In this document: positions 18,373-26,834 of the stretch, piece after piece | Numbering within the stretch: the first letter of the stretch is position 1 | How the letters are laid out: the number at the start of each line of letters is the position of its first letter | Assembly (NCBI RefSeq): GCF_006265175.1 | Contig: NZ_VDCQ01000004.1 | Coordinates: forward strand, 447-64,446 | Source: Paenibacillus hemerocallicola | GTDB taxonomy: Bacteria > Bacillota > Bacilli > Paenibacillales > NBRC-103111 | Direction: 5' to 3' | DNA length: 64,000 nt | The notes under the pieces: generated by a model | What the model saw: only the letters and a program-made list of their open reading frames with translations | Told to the model about the DNA's origin: nothing | The model's database searches: none | Made by a program: the position numbers and the translations under genes

Positions 18373-19248
18373 ATGAACATCGGATCGTTGCCGGAGCTTG
18401 CGCCCGCCGTCAATTACGCGAGCCGTTCACGCGCCGCCAAAGGCACCAGCTGGGGACCCCGACAAATTCCGGACTGTCAGTGGTTCTATGTCGTCGCAGG
18501 AGAAGCGACGCTTCAGCTCGGACCGGATACGTATAAAATCGAGCCGGGGGAGTGCGTCTTCTACGGCGCTCGTTCTCCGCATCTGCTGACGATCGTGCGT
18601 CCGACGGACTACTACAGCTTGCATTTTTCCTGGCAAGCTTCCGCCCCCGAGCCCGTGCATCCCGCTTACCGGATCGAGACGCTCCCTGCGAAAGCCTTAT
18701 CGCTGAAAGCGGAGCAGCACCGGCTGGACATTCCCGGCCACGCGGAAATCACGATTCCGCACCACTTCCGCATGCCGGGCATGGAGCCGTTATTGGACGA
18801 AATCGTGAAGGAATACGAGCACGAGCATCTCGGATTTTCTTTTCAGCTGAGAGCGCTGTTGATGGAACTGATCACGCTTGCCGTGAGGCAGTGGACAGCA
18901 CGGGATACTGCGGAGAGAATAGGCAAAATCGGCCCGGCGCTGCGGGCCATGAGGGAACGGCCGGACCGGAACTGGTCGGTAACCGAGCTGTCCGGGCTGT
19001 GCGGCTACCATCCGAGCTATTTCACGAAACTGTTCAACAAGGAGGCCGGGACTAATCCGAAGCAATTTCTCGTCGCGGAGAGGGTCAAGCAAGCCAAGCA
19101 AATGCTGCTGCGGGGCGAATCGATCCAATCGATCTCGGAGAGGCTCGGATATTCCAGCCTCCACTATTTCAGCAGCAATTTCAAAAAAGAGACGGGCTTG
19201 ACCCCCAGCGAATTCAGACAGGAGCCCGGCACGAGCTCTGAACGGTAA
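18373..19248 (+). CDS. AraC family transcriptional regulator
   Basis: A 291-residue regulator with an N-terminal cupin ligand domain (about residues 10-150, CQWFYVVAGEATLQLGPD) and a C-terminal double helix-turn-helix (NWSVTELSGLCGYHPSYF and IQSISERLGYSSLHYFSSNF). GGAGGG lies 7 nt before ATG 18373; the TTG and ATG codons upstream have poorer spacing. It is divergent from the PhyH dioxygenase over a 132-bp intergenic region and most likely activates it. Confidence 0.93.
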   Translation: MNIGSLPELAPAVNYASRSRAAKGTSWGPRQIPDCQWFYVVAGEATLQLGPDTYKIEPGECVFYGARSPHLLTIVRPTDYYSLHFSWQASAPEPVHPAYRIETLPAKALSLKAEQHRLDIPGHAEITIPHHFRMPGMEPLLDEIVKEYEHEHLGFSFQLRALLMELITLAVRQWTARDTAERIGKIGPALRAMRERPDRNWSVTELSGLCGYHPSYFTKLFNKEAGTNPKQFLVAERVKQAKQMLLRGESIQSISERLGYSSLHYFSSNFKKETGLTPSEFRQEPGTSSER

Positions 19249-19610
19249 CAGGAGGACCGAAGAATTCGAGGCGAAATACGGTGTGCGGAACGAAAAAAAG
19301 CCCCTGCGGAGCTCGGGACGAACGTTCCGGTCCGTCCCCTCCCGAGGCGTAGCATGCCGCATAGGCCCGCTTCGCTTTAGCTTTTTGGAACCTTATTCGC
19401 CAGCTCGAAGCCGGTCTTCTCCACTTCTTCGTTGCCGAGGTCCCTTGCAATACGCGGCACGCCGGCCTGCATTTTCATTGAAAAAAGACGTCGTGCCCCG
19501 TAATCGGCCCGCCGTCTCTTTCTCGATTTGCTATGGACATAGTCCGGTTTCCCCGGAGAACACGAGGCCCATCCCGCGATGACCGACCGATCGTCGATTG
19601 CGGCTTACCC
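19249..19610. other. Gap with no recognised gene
   Basis: Downstream of AraC. A GC-rich inverted structure around 19285-19345 is followed on the minus strand by seven T residues, resembling a minus-strand terminator. A 33-codon minus-strand reading frame (19377-19478) precedes it, but has no ribosome binding site and is not recognised. Confidence 0.5.
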
Positions 19611-19623
19611 GCATAGGTAGCGT

Positions 19624-19803
19624 AAATGCAAAAGTGCATGCAGTTTCGATCAATAGCGGAGTTGGCGCGATTCTGCATGCAAAAATGCAGGTAAATGACC
19701 CCGGAAATCGATTTTCCCGGAAAATCGGGGCAAACGGCATGCACTTTTGCAGGCAGATTAGCGAAAATCAGGATCTTGGCTTGTACAAACTGCACTTTTA
19801 CAT
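19624..19803. repeat. Intergenic repeat array, family B
   Basis: Four short units containing TGCA(A)AAnTGCA-type palindromes: about 19624-19643, 19671-19694, 19735-19757 and 19789-19803. Typical forms are TGCATGCAAAAATGCAGG and CATGCACTTTTGCAGG. The same motif recurs at 48076-48214. Confidence 0.7.
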
Positions 19804-19960
19804 TTGGAGCAGTGAACATGACTGCAAGTTAGTGCGGAATCTGGCGTGTACATCGTTTGATAAATTCGATCGGTCCGCATCGGCCCCCTTTTATCGTTTA
19901 GTGCACAACTCGGTTTTTCACGATGGGAACGCCGCGATGAGGATGGACGATCGGGATTTA

Positions 19961-20176
19961 GAACGATGAGTTCCGCTATTTTGACAGCGAGGGAACAAAT
20001 CGTTCCTTTAAGTAGTCGTGAAACCGAGTGAGAAGGCCCGAACGGAACGAAAAGTTCCGCTATCGGCCGGAATCAGGCCGTATACCGAGTCGCCGAGCGT
20101 AATAGAGGAACAATTCGTTCCGTTAGGCCCCTTTTCCACGCCATGGGGAACAATAGAGGAACTTTTTGTTCCACTT
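19961..20176. repeat. Intergenic repeat array, family A (five units)
   Basis: Palindromic units around 19961-19982 (half), 19987-20010, 20040-20066, 20100-20125 and 20150-20176. The best is GAACGGAAC - GAAAA - GTTCCGCTAT. Spacing is again 50-60 bp, matching the array at 8.66-8.85 kb. Confidence 0.8.
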
Positions 20177-20215
20177 ACCGCTAGGTTACGAACTACTGGT
20201 ACTGGGCTCTGGAAC

Positions 20216-20480
20216 TTTGCCAGCAAAGGTTCGCTTCACTTTTTGGGATTCGGATTACGCTGCAACACCATACTTCACTTTTTGGGGCACAGCTCGGGGT
20301 CCCCGGAAAGTATTCGGATAACACTTCAGCGCCATACTGCACTTTCTGGGCAGTTTTTCGGGGCCCCCGAAAAGTATTAGGATTACGCTGCAAAGGTTCG
20401 CTTTACTTTTTGGGGCTAACTCGGGGTCCCCGAAAAGTATTCGGATTACACTACAGCGCCATACTTCACTTTTTGGGGAA
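20216..20480 (+). repeat. 64-bp tandem repeat array, family C
   Basis: The string CACTTTTTGGG or a close variant starts at 20237, 20276, 20340, 20404 and 20467, giving spacings of 39, 64, 64 and 63 bp. Each unit also holds CGGGGTCCCCGAAAAGTATT (variants) and GGATTACnCT. Single inverted copies occur at 3668-3728 and 25576-25638. The array ends at the stop codon of the YitT gene. Confidence 0.85.
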
Positions 20481-20482
20481 TT

Positions 20483-21382
20483 CTAGTGGATATCCTTCTT
20501 TTTGAAGCGCCCGCCCTTGACATCGTGAATGTTGCCTATGGCGAGAAAGGCGCCGGGATCGAGCTCCTCCACGATCGATTTCAGCTTTGCCTGCTCCAGT
20601 CTCGTAATGACTGCGAAGATGACCTGCTTGTCGTCGCCGCTGAAGCCGCCTTCCCCGTTCAAATAAGTGACCCCTCGGCCGAGCCGTTGAAGAATGGCGT
20701 CTCCGAGCATTTTGGCATCCTCGCTAATGATCCATACCGATTTCGACTCGTCGAATCCTTCGATCGTCAGGTCGATCATTTTGAACGCGATATAATAGGC
20801 AATCAGCGAATACATCGCCCGGTCCCACCCGAATACGAAGCCGGCGCTGCCGAGAATGAAAAAGTTGAAAAACATCACGATTTCGCCTACGGAGAACGGC
20901 GACTTTTTGTTCAGCAAAATCGCTACGATTTCCGTTCCGTCAAGCGAGCCGCCGACGCGGATCACGATCCCGACGCCGATTCCCAATATGATGCCTCCGA
21001 ACACCGCAGCGAGCAGCGGATCGATCGTTAACGGTTCGACAGGGTGCAGCAGAGCCGTTCCGATTGACATGACGATGACCCCGTAAAGCGTAGAGATCGC
21101 GAACGTTTTGCCGATCTGCTTGTAGCCCAGCAGCAGAAAGGGCAAGTTGATCAACGTCAAAAACAAGCCGAGCGGCAAGCCGGTCAAATGCTGGCAAATG
21201 ATCGAGATGCCGACAACGCCGCCATCGATAATATTGTTCGGCACTAGAAAGATTTCGAGCCCGACGGATACGAGAGCCGCCCCGAGAAAAATGAACACCG
21301 CTCTTCTCGCGATTTGAATTTTCGAGCTTCGTTTATGCTGCCTGCACAGCTCCGCCGGCAGCGGCTGGTCCAGTGTAGCCAA
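20483..21382 (-). CDS. YitT family membrane protein
   Basis: A 299-residue integral membrane protein of the YitT/DUF161 family with five to six hydrophobic segments (for example ALVSVGLEIFLVPNNIIDGG, PLAAVFGGIILGIGVGIVIR in part) and a C-terminal soluble DUF2179 domain of about 80 residues (WIISEDAKMLGDAILQRLGRG). The function of the family is not established. It stands alone, facing the repeat cluster, and no terminator is visible between its stop and the 64-bp repeats. Confidence 0.9.
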   Translation of the reverse strand: MATLDQPLPAELCRQHKRSSKIQIARRAVFIFLGAALVSVGLEIFLVPNNIIDGGVVGISIICQHLTGLPLGLFLTLINLPFLLLGYKQIGKTFAISTLYGVIVMSIGTALLHPVEPLTIDPLLAAVFGGIILGIGVGIVIRVGGSLDGTEIVAILLNKKSPFSVGEIVMFFNFFILGSAGFVFGWDRAMYSLIAYYIAFKMIDLTIEGFDESKSVWIISEDAKMLGDAILQRLGRGVTYLNGEGGFSGDDKQVIFAVITRLEQAKLKSIVEELDPGAFLAIGNIHDVKGGRFKKKDIH

Positions 21383-21518
21383 TCCTACGTCTCCTTTTCA
21401 TCGATACGGATCGCTCTTGCAACTGAACCTATTGTAACCACAATTGCCCCGGACTACCATTCCCACTGCGCCACGCCCGGCTCCGCATCCTTTCTTGCTT
21501 GTTGCCCGTCATCGCCTG

Positions 21519-22622
21519 CTAGTATCGCAAGCTCCGGTCATTTCCCGCGCCGAATCTCGTCAAGTGGAGCATACGGTGCCGCACATCGAGCGTCACGATA
21601 TCGAAAGCCGTCTCGGTCCTCGTTCCCTCAACCCTCTCCGGCGCTACCTCGAAATCCCGGTTCGTCACGGCATTAAGCGTCGAGATGAGCGGGATTCCAT
21701 CCTTAACGAGCACCTGGTCGTAATGGACATGGCCGAAAAAGCATCCCGCCACGCTCCCGGGACCGCACGCCGAATAGTCGGCCTCGACCGATTGGGCGAA
21801 ATCGCCGTCCGTCGGAACGGACCGATACGTGCCGCCGTTGCGGTAAGCCGCGATAATGCCCCACATCGCCTCCTCGTTCGCTATCGGATGGTCGGCGCCG
21901 AATACGTCTTCCTGCCCGATCGAGACATGGGAGAAAATGACGACGGACCACTCCCCGCGATCCGGTTTATCGCGCATGTCGAGCGCGTCGTGTGCCATCC
22001 AGCGCAGCTGCTCGTTCGAGAATGCATATTGCCATTGCCCCTTTATCCGCAGCCCTCCTCTATCCGTTGTCCGGTAAGGAATGTCGATACAGTTCAACAC
22101 GATCATTCTGACCTTATTGCCGGGGATATCGAAGCAGTAGTACAGACCGTTGGGGCGAGCCGGATCAAGCGACACCGACCGTTCGATTCTACGGACATAC
22201 AAGTCGTAGCTTTCTTCGGGAAAAACGACGTTCCCCGTCCGGTCCGGATCGCGATAGTGGTCGTAAATAGAATTATCGTCATGATTCCCTTTCAATGGAA
22301 AAAAGGGAAGACCGATGTCGTTGAGCCTGTTCATCAATTGCTGCTGGGACTCCATGAACTCCGCTTTCGGACCGTTCTTGCTGTGATCGCCGCCGCAAAC
22401 GATCGCCTCCAGACGAATATGGCCGGCCAATCGTTTAATCGCCTCCACCGCGAACAGCTGGTTGCCGCCCGCGCTATGATGAATATCGGTAATAAAGACG
22501 AAATTGACCGTATCTGCATGCTGCACCGAACGGCAACGGGTCAACACTTCTTCCGCCTCGGCCGCCAAATAGTCGGGCAGCCCTGCCGATTCGCTTACGG
22601 ACGTATTAGCTTTCTGTTCCAT
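21519..22622 (-). CDS. Calcineurin-like metallophosphoesterase
   Basis: A 367-residue cytoplasmic metallophosphoesterase (no signal peptide). All five metal-binding blocks are present: TDIHH (D46, H48), CGGDHS (D79), GNHDD (N113, H114), FSHVS and GHVHYD. The fold resembles the phosphodiesterase/acid phosphatase type of the superfamily. GGAGG-like GGGAAATCGA precedes the ATG weakly. It is monocistronic and its substrate cannot be predicted. Confidence 0.9.
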   Translation of the reverse strand: MEQKANTSVSESAGLPDYLAAEAEEVLTRCRSVQHADTVNFVFITDIHHSAGGNQLFAVEAIKRLAGHIRLEAIVCGGDHSKNGPKAEFMESQQQLMNRLNDIGLPFFPLKGNHDDNSIYDHYRDPDRTGNVVFPEESYDLYVRRIERSVSLDPARPNGLYYCFDIPGNKVRMIVLNCIDIPYRTTDRGGLRIKGQWQYAFSNEQLRWMAHDALDMRDKPDRGEWSVVIFSHVSIGQEDVFGADHPIANEEAMWGIIAAYRNGGTYRSVPTDGDFAQSVEADYSACGPGSVAGCFFGHVHYDQVLVKDGIPLISTLNAVTNRDFEVAPERVEGTRTETAFDIVTLDVRHRMLHLTRFGAGNDRSLRY

Positions 22623-22944
22623 TCGATTTCCCTCCGCCCATGATCGCTGGTCGCTTGCCTAAATTCAGCATGGTTCTTGCTGAGGTGCTCCGATTTCACG
22701 AAATAAGGTTGGTTCCAGCCTTATTTTCCGCGACCGCCCCGCGTACGCGGCGAGCAATTCTCGATGAAAAAAATTTTCGAGTAGAAAGATCGGCGTATTT
22801 AATTCATACGAAAAGATTGCGTTTTTCCGCTAAAAACGGCTTCAATGCAACTAAAAAGCTATTTGCCCATGACCGGGTTAGTCCGGGTCGTACGGCCCGA
22901 GCGAAAATCGATGAAGGGATACGTTATCCCAGACGATAGCTCTA
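22623..22944. other. Gap with a family D hairpin, otherwise empty
   Basis: About 320 bp between two minus-strand genes. It contains a short inverted repeat related to repeat family D (22701-22727) and AT-rich sequence that probably includes the metallophosphoesterase promoter. No gene or RNA is recognised. Confidence 0.5.
22701..22727. repeat. Short family D element (hairpin form)
   Basis: AAATAAGGTTGG and CCAGCCTTATTT form a 12-bp inverted repeat with one mismatch around a 2-bp centre. The ends match the termini of the 76-77-bp elements at 61426-61502 and 61549-61624. Confidence 0.6.
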
Positions 22945-23805
22945 CTAATATCCCGAAACCGCGATAAGAAAAATTCCCGCGACAACGACAACGGATGCCG
23001 CCAGACGCCTCGCTCCGTGCTTTTCCTTCAGGACGATCACTCCTAGGAGCGCACCGAACACGATGCCGACTTCGCGGAGCGGAGCGACATAGGTTACTTG
23101 CGCGTGCTGCATCGCGTATAGAAATAGCAAATAGGACCCCGGGGATAAAACCGCTCCGACCGCATAAGTCTTCCATTGGCGAAACACGATCGCCGTTATT
23201 TTCCGGGAAGAAAACGCGGACGGAGTGAGTCCCAGGATGAAGCCGATGTTCGTGACGGCGAGCAGGGCGAGCGGCGACAGCGTCCCGAGATTCAGCTTAT
23301 CGACGAGCGTGTACGACGTCGTGCATAATCCGACGGACAGGGCCAGCATAATAGGCTTCAATGACAACCGTTCCCCGTTCCGCGTCGGCGTCCAGCCGCT
23401 CATCGCCACGAAGCCCGCGACCAGGCAAAGGATGCCGAGCCAACCGATGGCCGGTAAAGATTCGTGCAAAAACGCGACGCCCAGCACCGGCACGAGCAGC
23501 GTCGAGGTCCCCCTCATGATCGGATAAGCCTGCGACAGATCGCTGCGTCTATAGGTCACCGCGAGCAGCAGCGAGTAGACGCTTTGCAAAATGATCGATA
23601 ACGCGATCAGGAACCACGCCTCCGCGGCTATGTCTCCTTTCGTCAGCTCCTTCCATGCGACAGGCAGCAGCACGATCGTGGACGGGATGTACATGGCCCA
23701 CAGAAAAACGGCTTTGCTCTCGCTTTTTTTGGCAAACAGGTTCCAAACCGCATGCGCCTGCCCCGAACCGACTACGAGAAGCAACGACAGCTCCGGTAAA
23801 GGCAT
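22945..23805 (-). CDS. DMT superfamily (EamA) transporter
   Basis: A 286-residue membrane protein of the drug/metabolite transporter superfamily with about ten hydrophobic helices in two EamA repeats. Examples are SQAYPIMRGTSTLLVPVLGV at the end of repeat one and TYVAPLREVGIVFGALLGVI near the C-terminus. The start at 23805 follows GGAGG at 6 nt; an ATG 13 codons upstream lacks a site. The substrate is unknown. Its upstream region has repeated TATATACACAAAT sites. Confidence 0.9.
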   Translation of the reverse strand: MPLPELSLLLVVGSGQAHAVWNLFAKKSESKAVFLWAMYIPSTIVLLPVAWKELTKGDIAAEAWFLIALSIILQSVYSLLLAVTYRRSDLSQAYPIMRGTSTLLVPVLGVAFLHESLPAIGWLGILCLVAGFVAMSGWTPTRNGERLSLKPIMLALSVGLCTTSYTLVDKLNLGTLSPLALLAVTNIGFILGLTPSAFSSRKITAIVFRQWKTYAVGAVLSPGSYLLFLYAMQHAQVTYVAPLREVGIVFGALLGVIVLKEKHGARRLAASVVVVAGIFLIAVSGY

Positions 23806-23835
23806 ACCCAGCCTCCTACTCTTAAAGAAACCACT

Positions 23836-23868
23836 TATATACACAAATTAGCACATATATACACAAAT
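23836..23868 (-). promoter_or_regulatory. Direct repeats upstream of the DMT transporter
   Basis: TATATACACAAAT occurs at 23836-23848 and again at 23856-23868, exactly 20 bp apart (two helical turns). A weaker relative (CATATACAAC) is at 23886-23895. The spacing and the position 31-63 bp upstream of the start suggest cooperative binding of a regulator. Confidence 0.5.
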
Positions 23869-23994
23869 ACGCAATATAATTCACACATATACAACCCCAA
23901 TTCCCGAAATCAAAAACAAAGACGGTACTAAGCCAAGCTGAGATCCAGTACCTATGAGAGAATGGTTTCCGTTCCGCCACAACGCTTGCCATGC

Positions 23995-24036
23995 AAAAAA
24001 GGATCGGAACAGCTGCATTCGCGCAGCGCCCGATCC
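23995..24036 (-). terminator. Terminator of the DeoR gene
   Basis: GGATCGG/CCGATCC and GCTGC/GCAGC form a long interrupted stem (24001-24036), followed on the minus strand by six T residues. Confidence 0.8.
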
Positions 24037-24091
24037 TACAAGTATTAAAGCGGCTTGCCTCAGACGCATTGATCCCGTCGTCTGTTCTTTC

Positions 24092-24859
24092 TCACTCGCA
24101 CACAATTTCGATGCCGTGCCGCCCGTACCGCTCCACGAGCCCACGGTCGATATCGGGATCGGTGACGAAGCGTTCCACCTCGGTCGCGCCGCATATTTTG
24201 GTGAGCGACACGCAATCGAATTTGCTGCTGTCCGCAAGCGCGATCGTGCGCTTCGCGTTGTTCAGCAATATTTTTTTCACCTGGATTTCTCCGATCCCGT
24301 AATCGGTAATTCCTTCGGACAACGTCACCCCGCTCATGCTCATAAAAAACAGGTCGGGATGAAAACGGGCGGCAAATTGCTCGGCCAGATCGCCGATCAG
24401 GCTCTGTTCCTCGTTGCGGATGACCCCGCCGATCAGCACGATCGTGTAATGCGGCATATCGACGAGCAAGGTCGCGATCGGAAGCGAGTTTGTAATGACG
24501 GTGAGCCTTTCGAATTTGCGCTTCAGCAGCTTGGCAAATTCGGTATTCGTCGTGCTGACGTCCATGGCGATCGACATGCCTTGTTCCACATATCGCGAGG
24601 CGATTTCGGCCAGCTCGCTTTTTTGCTTGAGGAAAGCCGTTTCCCGCACGGTCAGCGGTATTTCCCTGCTGTAATCCAACTGCTTCGATATCGCGCCGCC
24701 ATGGACGCGCGTAAGCAGTCCTTCTCTTTCCAGATGCTCCAAATCGCGCCGGATCGTCTCGAACGAAACGCCGAGCAGCTCCATCAGCTCCGACGCTTTG
24801 ACCGATTTCTCCCGTTCCAGCTTATGGACGATCGCTTGATGCCTTTGCTGCGCAAACAA
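24092..24859 (-). CDS. DeoR family transcriptional regulator
   Basis: A 255-residue regulator with the DeoR-type N-terminal helix-turn-helix (HQAIVHKLEREKSVKASELM, FETIRRDLEHLEREGLLTRV) and a C-terminal sugar-phosphate sensing domain of the isomerase-like fold (DVSTTNTEFAKLL, ITNSLPIA, LIGGVIRNEEQSLIGD). A TTG start at 24859 is chosen: it follows GGGGG by 7 nt and gives the standard family length; the frame is open to an ATG at 24928 without a site. Repeated GTACTA sequences lie upstream. It is not next to an obvious metabolic operon, so the target is uncertain. Confidence 0.88.
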   Translation of the reverse strand: MFAQQRHQAIVHKLEREKSVKASELMELLGVSFETIRRDLEHLEREGLLTRVHGGAISKQLDYSREIPLTVRETAFLKQKSELAEIASRYVEQGMSIAMDVSTTNTEFAKLLKRKFERLTVITNSLPIATLLVDMPHYTIVLIGGVIRNEEQSLIGDLAEQFAARFHPDLFFMSMSGVTLSEGITDYGIGEIQVKKILLNNAKRTIALADSSKFDCVSLTKICGATEVERFVTDPDIDRGLVERYGRHGIEIVCE

Positions 24860-24933
24860 TCCGTTTCCCCCTTCCGAAGTCGGCACGCGTGGCGCGAAGC
24901 CTTGCTCCTGTCCCAAAGTGTACCACATGCCGG

Positions 24934-24996
24934 GTACTACGAAAAGTTAGTACTATTCGCTTGAGGGACGCGGATATAATATAAGATCAGGTACTA
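24934..24996. promoter_or_regulatory. Repeated GTACTA sites between deoR-type gene and YiaA-like gene
   Basis: GTACTA occurs at 24934-24939 and 24991-24996, and TAGTACTA (self-complementary) at 24948-24955. They lie in the divergent region between the DeoR regulator and the YiaA-like gene and are candidate operators. Confidence 0.4.
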
Positions 24997-25094
24997 AGAC
25001 TAAGCGCTAAACGAACGGCACTCCGACAGACGGCAATCGACAAAATTCGGCCGGCGCGGCGTCAGGCGCCAATACTCCTTATCCGAGGTGTTGT

Positions 25095-25541
25095 ATGATG
25101 ATGAGAAGAAGAAATACGGCAGCATTTTCATTTATGGCATGGGCATCGTTTACTAGTGCGTTTCTGGCGATGTTTATCGGAATCTACACGCTGGAAGAAG
25201 AGCTTTCCGTCAAAGGGTATTACGCCGTCGCCGCCTTGTACTTGACCATGTCCGCCTTCGTCCTGCAGAAAACGGTCCGCGACAATCAGGAAGACGAGCA
25301 CACCGGCAAAAAACGGAACACGGGCGCCTTCAACTTCCTGGCCTGGGCCGCCTTCGCCACCGCCCTGATCGCCATGTTCATCGGTATCTACAACTTGAAT
25401 CAACCGTTGTCCGTGCAAGGCTACTACGCCGTAACAGCGCTCTTTCTCACCATGTCCTCGTTCGTGCTGCAGAAGACGGTCAGAGACAACAAGGAAGACG
25501 ACGATCTGATCGGCCCGTCGAACGTCGATTCTCAGGAGTAA
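25095..25541 (+). CDS. YiaA/YiaB-like two-domain membrane protein
   Basis: A 148-residue membrane protein built from two copies of the YiaA/B two-helix domain. Each copy repeats AFxFxAWAxFxxAxxAMFIGIY, GYYAV and LTMSxFVLQKTVRDN, and the copies are about 65% identical by eye, so it arose by internal duplication. Four membrane helices are expected, with charged DNQEDEHTGKKRN as the linker. Function is unknown. GAGGTG precedes the ATG; two more ATG codons follow immediately. Confidence 0.88.
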   Translation: MMMRRRNTAAFSFMAWASFTSAFLAMFIGIYTLEEELSVKGYYAVAALYLTMSAFVLQKTVRDNQEDEHTGKKRNTGAFNFLAWAAFATALIAMFIGIYNLNQPLSVQGYYAVTALFLTMSSFVLQKTVRDNKEDDDLIGPSNVDSQE

Positions 25542-25575
25542 CCGGTGTGGAGAGACGGACCGACATACTTATATT

Positions 25576-25638
25576 AACCCCACAAAGCGGGGCATTGCTC
25601 CGATGCTTATCCACGGTACTTTGCGGGGACCCCGAAAC
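25576..25638 (-). repeat. Intergenic repeat, family C (single copy)
   Basis: Closely matches 3668-3728 and, on the minus strand, the 64-bp tandem units at 20.2-20.5 kb. It contains CACAAAGCGGGGC, TTGCTCCGATG and TTTGCGGGGACCCCGAAAC. Confidence 0.75.
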
Positions 25639-25720
25639 TAACAACGGCCTTCCGGCTGCCTGCGATATCGAGACTGGTCGGATGGCTCGTCGATTTCATC
25701 ATATCGACACTGAAACGCAA

Positions 25721-25750
25721 ATAAAGCGGCACCATTCGCGGTGCCGCTTT
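25721..25750 (-). terminator. Terminator between convergent YiaA-like and ROK genes
   Basis: AAAGCGGCACC and GGTGCCGCTTT are a perfect 11-bp stem around 6 nt, with T-rich sequence on the minus side. It ends the ROK transcript and may also stop the YiaA-like one. Confidence 0.8.
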
Positions 25751-25757
25751 CCTTGTT

Positions 25758-26690
25758 TCACCTCTCAGCCTTCAGCAGCGACAAAGCGCCGGCAAATGCG
25801 CTGCCCGACGTATCCTCCACGGTCTCGAACGTCGGAACCTCCTGTGGCGGCACTCCGCAGACCACGATCTCCGCTTTTGCGGAGGGGATAAACAGCTCGT
25901 GGCTTTTCGCGATATTGCCGCCGACGATAATCGCCTCCGGCCGGAACTCGCGGATATACGGCGCCAGCAGCTCGCCGAACAGGCGGCCGAAGCTCGCGAA
26001 CGCATCCGCCGCCTTCGTATCGCCCGTACGCGCGGCGTCGGCGATCGCCTTGACGTCCCCATCCGCGCCCAAGCCATAGGCGGCCGCTACCCGCAGCATG
26101 CCCCGCTTCGATATGTAATCGTCCGCAATGCCGTCGCGGAACGGATCGTTCCACAATTCTCTGCCCTTCACGATCCCGTTCTCGTCGATAAACGAGGACC
26201 CCGTACCCGTTCCGATCGTAATGCAAATGGAACGGCGGTAACGTTTCGCGTGCCCGAAAGCCAATTGCCCGGCCGCAAACATGGCCGCATCGTTATCGAA
26301 CACGATAGTCGCCTGGGCGGACAGCTTCTCCCCGACTTCCGCATCGGCTGCTATGCGCTCCTTCATCGCCTCCCGCAAATTCGTACCGTATAACGCGTCG
26401 TACTTGTCCTGTCCGCGAATGTAGCATATCCCGTTCTCGTAATCGAACGGGGATGGAAACGCGTAGCCGACGCCGATCACTTCGAACGGAGCTCCTCCGG
26501 ACAGCTTGTCAAGCAGCGCTACCCGTCCTGCAATAAGGCCGTAGAAGTGGGCAAGCAGCGTTTCTTTCCCTTCCTTTCCGCAGGAAGGAAACGTTTCCAC
26601 CGTATCGGGGACGGTCTCCCCATCTTCCCGGACGACGGCTGCTTTGATCGAGGTTCCCCCGACATCGAACACGATGGCGTAACGATTCAT
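25758..26690 (-). CDS. ROK family protein, atypical
   Basis: A 310-residue ROK-type kinase or regulator-like protein. DVGGTSIKAAVV is at residues 8-19, the catalytic aspartate in VFDNDAAMFAAG, and ICITIGTGTGSSFI marks the second phosphate motif. Both the ExGH motif and the CxCGxxGCxE zinc motif of standard ROK kinases are missing; the region reads WNDPFRDGIADDYISKRGML. Start 26690 has only a weak upstream GGGGAAG. It stands alone after the remnant permease/sulfatase region. A sugar kinase is most likely, with unknown substrate. Confidence 0.8.
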   Translation of the reverse strand: MNRYAIVFDVGGTSIKAAVVREDGETVPDTVETFPSCGKEGKETLLAHFYGLIAGRVALLDKLSGGAPFEVIGVGYAFPSPFDYENGICYIRGQDKYDALYGTNLREAMKERIAADAEVGEKLSAQATIVFDNDAAMFAAGQLAFGHAKRYRRSICITIGTGTGSSFIDENGIVKGRELWNDPFRDGIADDYISKRGMLRVAAAYGLGADGDVKAIADAARTGDTKAADAFASFGRLFGELLAPYIREFRPEAIIVGGNIAKSHELFIPSAKAEIVVCGVPPQEVPTFETVEDTSGSAFAGALSLLKAER

Positions 26691-26834
26691 AGTTTTTCGA
26701 CTTCCCCTTTTCCCCGAATTTCTTCCTAAGTATAAGTGAGAATTCCCTTCATTGTCCAAAGGGGGATTATAGTACGGGAAAGTCGAAAAGATCCCCGGTT
26801 TGCCAAACCCATCGCGCGAGCCCTCCCCGGTGTT

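Noticed and set aside
19377-19478. 33-codon minus-strand frame ending GFELANKVPKS
   Set aside because: A possible terminator follows it, but there is no ribosome binding site and no family was recognised. A spore-protein identity was considered and not supported.
20216-20480. CRISPR-like array
   Set aside because: The full 64-bp unit repeats, with no short repeat plus unique spacers, and no cas gene is nearby.
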